DNA from: Lampris incognitus
Lineage: Eukaryota > Chordata > Actinopteri > Lampriformes > Lampridae
Reading direction: 5' to 3'
Assembly: GCF_029633865.1 (NCBI RefSeq)
Contig: NC_079219.1
Span: forward strand, 11,653,420 to 11,717,419
DNA length: 64,000 nt
Below the pieces are notes generated by a model. The model worked only from the letters and a program-made list of their open reading frames with translations. It made no database searches and was not told the DNA's origin. A program made the translations under genes and the position numbers. Of the stretch, positions 1 through 40,566 are shown piece by piece; the stretch's first letter is position 1, and every line of letters begins with the position of its first letter.

Positions 1-30676
<30,676 letters not shown>

Positions 30677-30900
30677 TCTCTCTGTCCGGCTGTACGTCAG
30701 ACCAGTTAGCTCTAGTTAAAAACAAACGAACAATGTTTAACGATTTAACAATCTAACACTGTCATCAAGTGTATTAATTCTTGTAGATTCCTCTCTTCTC
30801 TGCGTGAAATTAAAGATTTGAGCTTAATACCGAATTAGTCTTTCGCGTCAAACCTGGACAGCGCGAAGCTAGTCTTGCGTGGAGAGGTTTCCGAGCCAGG

Positions 30901-30990
30901 TTTGAAATGTCCCGCCGGCTTCTGATTGGCCACATTAACAGCCCTCGCCGAGCTCTCATTGGCTGTATGCACAGCAGCTACTCTTATTGG
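30901..30990 (-). promoter_or_regulatory. Probable iqgap3 promoter: three CCAAT boxes plus CDE/CHR-like element
   Basis: Read on the minus strand, CCAAT boxes lie at 30990-30986, 30962-30958 and 30929-30925, spaced 28 and 33 bp. They are followed 19 bp later by a GGCGGGA/TTCAAA pair ending at 30901. TTCAAA fits the LIN54 CHR consensus TTYRAA, and GGCGGGA upstream of it resembles the CDE/E2F half. This NF-Y plus CHR layout is typical of G2/M-expressed genes (established knowledge). The assignment to iqgap3 is inferred from position, 225 to 315 bases upstream of its ATG. Confidence 0.6.
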
Positions 30991-31232
30991 GCGGCAGATT
31001 TGCATTATGGCTCCTGCTGTTTATTTTTCGGGGTGGCCCAACTGAAAGCGTATTTTTCTCAATGACCCTTTTCCTCAGAGGCAACTTTATCCGATCTCCA
31101 CTCTAAAAAAAATAATATTAATTTTAAAAAAAATCGCGTTTGGAGACGTCTTATCCCATTGAGTCTGTTTTATGAATCGGAAGTGCTTGCAGAAATAGTT
31201 TTTGTAGTTTTGATTTAGGGAGGACGTTTGAT

Positions 31233-31246
31233 GTTGCCTTGGCAAC
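31233..31246. promoter_or_regulatory. Perfect palindromic RFX X-box
   Basis: GTTGCC, a TT spacer and GGCAAC form a perfect inverted repeat that matches the RFX-factor X-box consensus. It lies about 560 bp upstream of the iqgap3 start codon and could serve either divergent gene. X-boxes are common in promoters of ciliary genes. Function here is inferred from sequence alone. Confidence 0.5.
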
Positions 31247-31534
31247 GACGCCAACGCGTTAGCCGCACTTTGCTTGGTCCACGATCCACTTTCCTGCGAG
31301 GACGCTACGGTTACGCTGTACACATACGTGTACACACGCAGTCTCTCTCTCACGCACACACACACAGAATAAAAACGAGCATTCACTTTGAAAACAAATC
31401 GAAGTTTTACTAAATTTGTTTTGTTTCAAAAGACATTACCACGATCGCAGTTACCATCTACAGGTAGGGGATGTAGCGTGATGCAGATTGACATGAGGAC
31501 AGCCAATACACCGCGGACACCTCAACTAAATAAA
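31247..31534 (+). other. Candidate 5' exon of a plus-strand transcript (possibly ttc24)
   Basis: Two consensus donors follow the X-box: CAG|GTAGGG after 31463 and AAA|GTGAGT after 31534. Between them an ATG at 31481 opens 18 codons (MQIDMRTANTPRTPQLNK) up to the second donor. The obvious downstream acceptor is at 37462, just before the ttc24 first coding exon. Joined there from the second donor, the 31481 frame would not match the ttc24 frame, so this would be a noncoding leader or an upstream ORF unless another exon intervenes. Exon status is speculative. Confidence 0.25.
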
Positions 31535-31681
31535 GTGAGTGAAAATATCCCTACTACCATAGTTCAGGTAGTCCATATGTTGGTATTAACCCCACCTAAC
31601 GTCATATAGGTCGATCATATGTTTAAAATAACTACCATTCTACTGTAAACTACTAATAAGACACGTTAGTCCCTAGCTAAC

Positions 31682-32667
31682 GGTATTGTATGAGGAAGTC
31701 AGGAGTTGCAGAGAAGTATGTAGGAGTGGTGCAGGATACGTATGAGGGAAGTGTGACAGTGGTGAGGTGTGCGGTTGGAATGACAGATGGGTTCAAGGTG
31801 GAGGTGGGATTACATCATGGATCGGCTCTGAGCCCTTTCTTGTTTGCAATGGTGATGGACAGGTTGACGGACAAGATCAGGCAGGAGTCTCCATGGACGA
31901 TGATGTTCGCGGATGACATTGTGATCTGTAGTGAGAGTAGGGTGAAGGTTGAGGAGAGCCTGGAGAGGTGGAGGTATGCACTTGAGAGAAGAGGAATGAA
32001 AGTCAGTAGGAGCAAGACGGAATACCTATGCATGAATGACAGTGGAATGGTGAGGATGCAAGGAGTGGAGTTGACGAAGGCATTTGAGTTTAAATACTTG
32101 GGGTCAACCGTCCAAAGTAACGGGGAGTGCAGAGGAGAGTGCAGGCAGGGTGGAGTGGATGGAGAAGTGTGTCAGGAGTGATTTGCGACAGAAGGGTACC
32201 AGCAAGAGTTAACGGGAAAGTTTACAAGATGGTTTTGAGACGACCAGCTATGTTATATGGTTTGGAGACAGTGGCACTGACGAAAAGACAGGAGGCGCAG
32301 CTGGAGGTGGCAGAGTTGAAGATGCTAAGATTTTCACTGGGAGTAACGAAGAAGGACAGGATTAGGAACGATTATATTAGAGGGACCGCTCAGGTTGGAC
32401 GGTTTGGAGACAAAGCAAGAGAGGCAAGATTGAGATGGCTTGGACATGTGTGGAGGAGAGATGCTGAGTATATTGGGAGAAGGATGCTGAATATGGAGCT
32501 GCCAGGGAAGAGGAGAAGAGGAAGGCCAAAGAGGAGGTTTATGGATGTGGTGAGGGAGGACATGCAGGTGGCTGGTGTTACAGAGGAAGATGCAGAAGAC
32601 AGGAAGAACTGGAAACGGATGATCCGCTGTGGCGACCCCTAACGGGAGCAGCCGAAAGTAGTAGTAG
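31682..32667 (+). mobile_element. 5'-truncated RTE-type LINE copy with target-site duplication
   Basis: The sequence encodes the reverse-transcriptase core including FADDIVI, in frame from 31690 to 32181. After a frameshift (overlapping frame 32127-32642) the RT C-terminal region follows. The 3' end is the GTGGCGACCCCTAACGGGAG type followed by AGT repeats. A 15-bp target-site duplication with one mismatch flanks it (31667-31681 and 32668-32682). The copy is dead: it lacks the endonuclease half and the frame is broken. It lies upstream of ttc24. Confidence 0.85.
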
Positions 32668-32684
32668 TAGTCCCTAGCGAACAG

Positions 32685-33260
32685 GTCTGGCCCTTTAGCC
32701 GAGCGGTTAGTGATGTCGCCTTGTGGTGCAGTTCACCTCGTATCGAATCCCGCACCGGGCAAGAAAGTAACCGGTTACACTACCATTAAGCCTATTTAGG
32801 AGTAGTGCATGAATCACTATTTAGCTAGGTCAGTTACCGGTTATGAGTCAGACATAGATCATCAGTATCAAATATGATATGTTATCGGTCTAAGCATCGG
32901 CTTGGTGTCGATGCAGTTGCCCACTGGGGACTGGGGTTCGCGCCCCGGTCTCGTCAGATCCGACTATGGCCGGACTCGGTGAAGCAGCAATCATTGGCAA
33001 CGCTGTCTTCGGGAGGGGGGCGGAGTCGGCTTGTGTTCGTCATGTGAATGCGTCTCTGTGTGTGTCGGAAAAACAGTGGTTCGGCTTGGATTCGCCTTGT
33101 CACGAAAGTGGGGAGGCGCTTTCCTTCGAGACTGCCGGCCGGAGAGATGCAGTTGGCGAACGCATGCAATACGAGGGTGGGTGTTTGAATTAAAATAGGG
33201 ATCAATTGGCCACTAAATTGGGAGAAAAAAGGGAAAAATCAGAAATAAATGTATAAAAAA
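32685..33260 (+). mobile_element. tRNA-derived SINE-like sequence(s)
   Basis: A tRNA-like head with a GAGCGGTTAG A-box-like stretch and TCGAATCCC B-box-like stretch starts near 32690. A second B-box-like GGGTTCGCGCCCC follows at about 32933. The tail near 33201-33240, with ATTGGCCACTAAATTGGGAG and an A-rich end, resembles the tail of the CATCCGGGTAGCG SINE family elsewhere in this window. Boundaries were not resolved; this may be two elements. Confidence 0.5.
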
Positions 33261-33299
33261 AATAAAAAAATAAAAATAAAAAAAAAATATGATATGTTA

Positions 33300-34226
33300 T
33301 GGCCACATCCTCACCCACGTGTATTTTATCAACAGTTTTGTCAGAAAGCAGAGATGGTTAAACATTTTGGAAAGGACAGGAGAGTCAACCACTCATTTAC
33401 ATGGAATCTGAACAGGTCAGCCACAAAGACAGCCCGCTACTCTGTGCTTCTTCCAACATTTGGATAACAAGTAAATGTAACTACCCTGTGTAACGAGTAA
33501 CGCCTATGCTTTTAGAAAGTATTGGATACATTAAATCCGTGGTAACTTTAGCAAATAACAAGAACCCCTGGACATAGGGAACACCGAGTGGATAAACTAC
33601 AGGATGTTACGTATCAATCTGAGTGTACTGAAATTAACACTTGTCTAGTCTTGTCTGCCTCTTTTCTTTTCTTTTTTCATTTTCCCAAAGCCTCTTTCAT
33701 ACCAGAATCCTGGTATTTTAGATATAGTTGGTGAGCAGCCTTTTCACACCGCCGAGTCAATTCCAACTTTTTCCCTGAGAGCCTCCATTCACACACTCTT
33801 TATTTCTTATTTTCATTTGTGACATTTATATTTACTCATTTAGCATACGCTTTCATCTAGAGTTACAGAAGAGTCTGCAGTTAGCAAATAAACTTGAATG
33901 TTACCAATTGGAATCATAGAGCACGTCATAGTAATCATATCATAGTAGTACTATTTGTACATAGTAGTACATAGTAATTATATAATAGTAGTACTAGTTG
34001 TACATAGTAATCATATCATAGCCAAGAGTGCATATCAAGTTGACTGTACTTTGTGTAGGTGTGCCCCAGTGCATCAATAGGCTTTGAATGTGGTAATATA
34101 AGTCAAAATACAAAGATTTACAGTGACTCAAGTCAGAAAACAAGCAAATTAAGCTATCAAATGTAAGTAGAAAAGGGGCTTTTATTGGGATTGTTGGATT
34201 TACGGTAACACAACAATTCATGCCAG
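33300..34226. other. Intergenic, no gene seen
   Basis: AT-rich sequence between the SINE-like block and the next SINE. It includes a short internal repetition of a 'catagtagtac'-type phrase around 33940-34020. I see no open coding region or clear promoter. Confidence 0.5.
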
Positions 34227-34238
34227 GGGCTATAGTAT

Positions 34239-34457
34239 GGCACAGTGGTTAGCGTGGTCGGCTCACAGCAAGAAGGTCCTGGGTTCGAGCCCCGGGGTAG
34301 TCTAACCTTGGGGGTCGTCCTGGGTCATCCTGTGTGTAGAGTTTGTATGTTCTCCCCGTGTCTGTGTGGGTTTCCTCCTGGGGCTCCGGTTTCCTCCCAC
34401 AGTCCAAAGACATGTAGGTCAGGTGAATCGGCCATGCTAAATTGTCCCTAGGTATGA

Positions 34458-34497
<40 letters not shown>

Positions 34498-34636
34498 ATA
34501 TGTCGGCTCTGTGTGATGGCCTGGCAGCCTGTCCAGGGTGTCTCTCCACCTGCCGCCCAATGACTGCTGGGATAGGCTCCAGCATCCCCGCGACTCTGAG
34601 AGGAGGATAAGCGGTTCAGATAATGGATGGGTGGAT
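34239..34636 (+). mobile_element. DANA/mermaid-like tRNA-derived SINE
   Basis: Head with GTGGTTAGCGTGG and the B-box GGTTCGAGCC, the conserved body (TGTGTAGAGTTTGTATGTTC, CACAGTCCAAAGACATGTAG), an internal GT microsatellite and the GATAAGCGGTTCAGATAATGG tail. A 12-bp duplication flanks it (gggctatagtat at 34227 and gggctacagtat at 34637). The head is slightly shortened. Confidence 0.8.
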
Positions 34637-34648
34637 GGGCTACAGTAT

Positions 34649-35759
34649 AGAAACAAACATCTATGTGTTACAGAGAGTTACAGTTTTAACAGTTTGTGTT
34701 CTTAAAGGAAGTGATGTTTTCAATATAAAACCTTATATCACTCACAAAGAGAGTAAAAAGAGGTTTGCACATCATGAATTTAGACTGTGGAAAAAGTATT
34801 TAGCCAATAGAACAATGAGATTAATCATATAAAATACATTTGCTTCCTTTCATCTATAATCTGTAAATTCGAGAATTATGAGTACATATGGGACCTGTTT
34901 TGCAGAATCCGTCGGTATACTCCCAGTACCACCATAAATATCAATATCCTTTCAGTTTGGAGGTTACAAAAGGTACAAGTCTAGTTACTATCAGTTATAA
35001 ATCTTCTCATAGACTGTGAATTAGGATAAACACCATGTGTGGAATTTTCACTGGAATTTCATCAGGACTGTCAGTACAAAATAACAGGAATATAAAACCG
35101 CAAAATTAGATGATTTGAAATAAAAATCCAAACTGAGTTTGGATTTTTCAGACGTCATTTGAGCCAGTGGACTTTAAACGTGTTTTTAAGAGCTGAAAAA
35201 CTGAGCAAATTCAGACCACATTTTCACACAAAGTCATTACAGATCTTAACATAATGTGTCCTGTTCTTCCATAAGAAATCAAACAGCATCTGATCATCAA
35301 CATGTAAGTTAACAGTGTAAGTAATTTTGACAGGCTTCCAGCCCAGGGAGAAAGAGTTTTTCCTGCTAATGGGGAATTTCTGAACAGCCAATATTTTAAA
35401 CCTCTTCCTCATTTTCTCTCTTATAGGAGTAAAATTGTCTGCATATCTGCTTTTGTCATATGTGGATATGATAACACACAGGTAAGTTACTTTACCGTTC
35501 ACAGGAACATTGCAGATAACTGCTGTTGTACATCGCTTGATTGATAATAATTCACTTTTATTAGTCTTTAGATAAAATTTAGAAGCTTAAAAAAATCTTT
35601 TATTGACCTCAATAGCTAAAAAAATCTGAGTTGAATATTGCATAAACAAGGTGGCGACATCATCCAGTTGACTTAAATGTACGCACACACACATATATAT
35701 ACATATATACACATATATATATATATACATATATACACATATATATATATATATATATA
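34649..35759. other. Intergenic; possible degraded LINE piece and AT microsatellite
   Basis: No gene seen. The minus strand from 35502 to 35224 is open for 92 codons and contains LFDFLWKNRTHYVK, which resembles the tail of L1-type reverse transcriptases; the rest does not match well, so this is weak. 35690-35759 is an (AT)/(ACATAT) simple repeat into which the neighbouring Tc1 element inserted. Confidence 0.35.
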
Positions 35760-36138
35760 CACTACCGTTCAAAAGTTTGGGATCACCCAAACAATTTCGT
35801 GTTTTCCATGAAAAGTCACACTTATTCACCACCATATGTTGTGAAATGAATAGAAAATAGAGTCAAGACATTGACAAGGTTAGAAATAATGATTTGTATT
35901 TGAAATAAGATTTTTTTTACATCAAACTTTGCTTTCGTCAAAGAATCCTCCATTTGCAGCAATTACAGCATTGCAGACCTTTGGCATTCTAGCTGTTAAT
36001 TTGTTGAGGTAATCTGGAGAAATTGCACCCCACGCTTCCAGAAGCAGCTCCCACAAGTTGGATTGGTTGGATGGGCACTTCTTTGAGCAGATTGAGTTTC
36101 TGGAGCATCACATTTGTGGGGTCAATTAAACGCTCAAA

Positions 36139-36426
36139 ATGGCCAGAAAAAGAGAACTGTCATCTGAAACTCGACAGTCTATTCTTGTTCTTAGAAATGA
36201 AGGCTATTCCATGCGAGAAATTGCTAAGAAATTGAAGATTTCCTACACCGGTGTGTACTACTCCCTTCAGAGGACAGCACAAACAGGCTCTAACCAGAGT
36301 AGAAAAAGAAGTGGGAGGCCGCGTTGCACAACTGAGCAAGAAGATAAGTACATTAGAGTCTCTAGTTTGAGAAACAGACGCCTCACAGGTCCCCAACTGG
36401 CATCTTCATTAAATAGTACCTGTTAG
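36139..36426 (+). pseudogene. Tc1 transposase N-terminal fragment (left arm plus loop)
   Basis: 95 codons starting MARKRELSSETRQSILVL: the paired-type helix-turn-helix of Tc1 transposases (EGYSMREIAKKLKISYTGVY), then a GRP motif (RSGRPRCTT) and the start of the second HTH. It ends at a stop where the inverted copy begins. The catalytic DDE domain is absent. Confidence 0.85.
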
Positions 36427-36577
36427 AGCCTGTTTGTGCTGTCCTCTGAAGGGAGTAGTACACACCGGTGTAGGAAATCTTCAATTTCTTAGCAATTTCT
36501 CGCATGGAATAGCCTTCATTTCTAAGAACAAGAATAGACTGTCGAGTTTCAGATGAAAGTTCTCTTTTTCTGGCCAT
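36383..36577 (-). pseudogene. Tc1 transposase N-terminal fragment (right arm, inverted copy)
   Basis: The same first 52 residues as the plus-strand fragment, then divergent read-through into the loop. The two fragments are convergent. Transcription through either would yield a long hairpin RNA. Confidence 0.85.
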
Positions 36578-36956
36578 TTTGAGCGTTTAATTGACCCCAC
36601 AAATGTGATGCTCCAGAAACTCAATCTGCTCAAAGAAGTGCCCATCCAACCAATCCAACTTGTGGGAGCTGCTTCTGGAAGCGTGGGGTGCAATTTCTCC
36701 AGATTACCTCAACAAATTAACAGCTAGAATGCCAAAGGTCTGCAATGCTGTAATTGCTGCAAATGGAGGATTCTTTGACGAAAGCAAAGTTTGATGTAAA
36801 AAAAATCTTATTTCAAATAAAAATCATTATTTCTAACCTTGTCAATGTCTTGACTCTATTTTCTATTCATTTCACAACATATGGTGGTGAATAAGTGTGA
36901 CTTTTCATGGAAAACACGAAATTGTTTGGGTGATCCCAAACTTTTGAACGGTAGTG

Positions 36957-37462
36957 TATATATATTATTTTTTTAGTACACAGCCATATTTACCTCAGTC
37001 GCTACACTATAGTACATATGCCATTTTTCATTTTTTACTTTTTTCTTTTTCTCGTTGCTACTTTTATTGCTAACCCCTGTGAATACTGTGTACACTTGTT
37101 AAATTTTTATTTTTGTTGGACTGTTAAATGTTAAATATTAAAATGCGACTTTGGTCATTTCAGGTGGAAAAAGATCCTGGCCTTTAAATACTGTTAAATT
37201 TTTGATTATAGATTTTAGTTTAACTTTATATTGGTACGTTGTATTTTTTTGTCTTTTTTTTTTTTTTAGATTAGCCTGATGCCTAAGCCTTTCATTGCCA
37301 ACAATGTCTGCCAACATTGGATTTGACAAATAAACTTGAAACCTAAATTGATGTCTCTCTATGATAGTAATTTCGAAGCAGAACCTGCATTAAAGGAGAG
37401 TGACAAAAGTTGGCCCGGCTAGTAACAACAGCTTTCTCTTCTCCCCTCTCACTCTTTTCTAG
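36957..37462. other. Sequence upstream of the ttc24 first coding exon
   Basis: AT-rich, no open coding region. It ends in a pyrimidine tract and CTTTTCTAG at 37454-37462, a good 3' splice site. This suggests the first ttc24 coding exon has a spliced leader rather than a promoter directly upstream. Confidence 0.45.
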
Positions 37463-37469
37463 CTCATTC

Positions 37470-37496
37470 ATGTCTCTTGCCCACTGGAGAGCCTGA
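37470..37496 (+). promoter_or_regulatory. Short upstream ORF before the ttc24 start
   Basis: ATG at 37470 opens eight codons and stops at 37494-37496, one base before the ttc24 ATG. If the leader includes this stretch, it would place a termination-reinitiation step directly on the main start. Whether it is in the mature 5'UTR depends on the acceptor at 37462. Confidence 0.4.
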
Positions 37497-37497
37497 C

Positions 37498-38910
37498 ATG
37501 GCATTTGACAAGGGGAGCAGGGGCTGGAAGAGTATGGCACAGGGGGTGAAGAGGAGGTCCAGGGAGTCAGAGCCTACTGAACTTCAAACGTCCGTAGAAG
37601 AGCTGACGGCGAGTGGCCACTTTTCCCTTCAGAGCGCCCGTTGGGAGGAAGCCCTGATCTGCCTTAAGAAAGCACTCAGAGCTGCTACTGAGGTGAAACC
37701 TGCTTCACTCTTAACTACAGACATGTCGCTGGTAGAAAGACACACTCTCATCTCTGAAATCCTCTTCAGTTATGATGGGCAGATGGACATGAGGAGGTGA
37801 GGACCTCCTTAGGAGAACAGTCGGGGTTGGGGGTTGCAGAAAAGGGCTGTAGCTCAGTGGTTGGAAAGACGGTTTGAGGTTTCTTTTTACACTCACTTTT
37901 CCTGCTCGTTGACAACAAATAGTCGATCTGGAGTTTAGTCACATGTAACCGATCTGGTATGTCGAAGCTACGGTGTTCTTTCATAAAAGCCTCCACACCG
38001 CAGCGCTGTGAGAGGTGGACTGCCTCTGGTTCTCTGTCAGAGAGCTGAGTTTTGCCCTTCACCATCACTGCTTTGATTTAAAACTATGTCAGCAGAGACC
38101 AATCTTCCCTCTTCGTGGGACCCAGACGCTTACACATCCCAGAATTCAGCTGCTCCTTAAACAGTCTTGGCGGTCAAAGAAGCCACGAGGTGAACTAACC
38201 CGCTGTCACTCTTCCCTCTGATCCCTTCATCCTCAGTTGCAGGACCGCAGGGTGCGGCGGGCTTGTTCCTTCAACCTGGGAGCAGCTTACATAGAGATGG
38301 GCAGACCCGAGAAGGGACTGGACTTTCTGAAGCAAGCCCGGCTCTGGGAAAGAGGGGAGCGGGTGGCAGACCTCCAGTTCAACCTGGCTGTGGCTCACCA
38401 GGCGCTGGGGCGGAATGCAGATGCGGCTGGATACTTCCTCCAGGCTGCCCAGCTCTACCGCTCCCAGGGAGACGGGGACAGTGAGGGAGACACCTGTGTG
38501 AAGATGGCCCAGTGCTACATCCAACTCCGGGTCAGAACTATGGTCGAAGCAAAGCTAATCTATAGTACAGACACTACTAATCTAGTAGCATCACTGGTGC
38601 GGCACATACAGTACTGACACACGGCGTACAGACTAACCTAGTACCTCAGTACATACTGACACTCGTGGTACACAGACAACAGGACCTCTAACTGACTAAA
38701 CTAGTTTATTCTTCTAGAAACAATGTTCTACGCTGTGGCATACGTAAATCTTCCGAGCAAGCTTGAGGGAGTTTAAAGTTGATTTGTAGTGTGACTATCT
38801 CAGGTCACGCTGGGATTTTTAATAAGCTGATGGAATTCCAGGGACTCTGAGAGAGAATTTGCTGAGTGTGTGTTTCGAAAACAGCAGTAAAAAATGAATC
38901 AGCTTTCATT

Positions 38911-38953
<43 letters not shown>

Positions 38954-40011
38954 TCTGCAGGACACGGAAGGCCTGGACATGTGTGTAATAGAAAAACAGG
39001 TGCTGTGTTGGAACATTTCTGACAAGCCAGAAGCTGTTCCACCAGTCATTTTACGATGATAAATATTACTGTAGTAAGATTTATATCAAGGTACTAAGTC
39101 CATAGGAAGTGATGACAGGGTATCCCAGAATGCTCCTCTTCTCTGCCTGTTTGTTTAAAGTCTGATGTTTACATTTATATCTATGTGTGTGTTTAGGACT
39201 GGGGTCAGGCGGTAAGGAGTTTTCTGAGAGGTGGAGAGAGCTACAAGATCGCCGGCAGGTCAGACGCTGCTGCCATCGCCCACAAAGAAGCAGCAAGTTG
39301 CATGATCCAGTCAGAGCAGTTCAGCGTGGACGACATAATCAGCGTGCTCGCAGAATGTCAGGTGCTGAGTGACAGCATCACAGACAAACACACTTTGGGT
39401 GGGTCCATATCCTCATCCAGCAGAACTCCGTCTCTCCTTCCATTCCTCTCTCTACTTCTCTTTCTGCACCTGTCTGCCCCCCCCTTCCTGTTTGATGCTT
39501 TGCTCTCTCGGTCTCTCCAGGTAGACACACAGTTAGTTCTAGTTCTCTATCTGTTGTGAGGAGGGATGGGCTTAACATGGCAACAAGGTGGGTGAATATT
39601 TGGTTTGCTGCCTGTGTTGAGGGCAGTGGACTCATCAGCAGAGTAAAATCCAATGGATCAGAATAAAATAGAATAAATAAAGGTGGATCTATCATGAACT
39701 ACCATGGCTGCAGCACAGAATTGACCTCCTCATGATGGTTGGTGAGCTGGTCTAAGTTCCTGTCTGTCTCCAGGTGAGCTTTACCTGTCCCTGGGTCTGT
39801 GTTACTCCCAGCTGAGATACTTCCAGGAAGCAGTGGGCTGCTACCAGCTGGGCTTAAGCCAGAAAGACTCCCCACCTGCCCACCGGGCTGCCCTGCTACA
39901 GAACCTGGGAGCTGCTTTGAATTCACTGGGTCGGTACCATCAGGCGCTGGACTACCACAGACAGGCTGCTGGTCTGCACGGTGAGACACCTGATTCACAC
40001 ACACTCATACC

Positions 40012-40049
<38 letters not shown>

Positions 40050-40488
40050 CATTTTTACCTAAACACACACACAATGACATATACACACTTTCATACAAAG
40101 ACATGCATAAACACACACTAACATACACACACACATATTTAAACTTACATAAATGCACTCACAGTCTTGTGTTTGTCTCATAGTGAAGTACTTGCGGGCA
40201 TTATGTCACCTGACAGTGTTAAATAGTTAAATTCTTTGTCAAATCAAACCAACATATAAGATGAATATATACACATACATGGGCGGCACGGTGGCGCAGT
40301 GGTTAGCACGGTCGCCTCACAGCAAGTAGGTCCTGGGTTTGAGCCCCGGGGTAGTCCAGCCCTGGGGGTCGTTCTGGGTCATCCTCTGTGTGGAGTTTGC
40401 ATGTTCTCCCCGTGTCTATGTGGGTTTCCACAGTCCAAAGACATGTAAGTCAGGTGAATCGGCCATACTAGATTGTCCCTAGGTATGA

Positions 40489-40566
<78 letters not shown>

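Larger units (their letters stand above)
35760..36956. mobile_element. Tc1-type element rearranged into a near-perfect 535-bp inverted duplication
   Basis: Both ends read CACTACCGTTCAAAAGTTTG, flanked by the TA duplication typical of Tc1/mariner. Positions 35760-36294 and 36422-36956 are reverse complements over 535 bp; I found only two mismatches (the GATTTGTATTTG region and the ACTGTCATC region) and no indel. The loop 36295-36421 is single copy. Each arm contains the terminal repeat, the transposase leader and the transposase N-terminal DNA-binding region, so the 3' half of a normal element is missing and replaced by an inverted copy of the 5' half. It cannot encode a full transposase, but its own ends could still be mobilised in trans. 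Confidence 0.9.

Noticed and set aside
35224-35502. L1-type reverse transcriptase fragment on the minus strand
   Set aside because: Only one short phrase resembles the family; the rest does not align in my reading, so it is mentioned only as a possibility.
37843-37885. tRNA gene suggested by GGGCTGTAGCTCAGTGGTTGG
   Set aside because: An A-box-like stretch is present but no B-box or cloverleaf follows; at most a SINE head remnant inside ttc24 intron 1.
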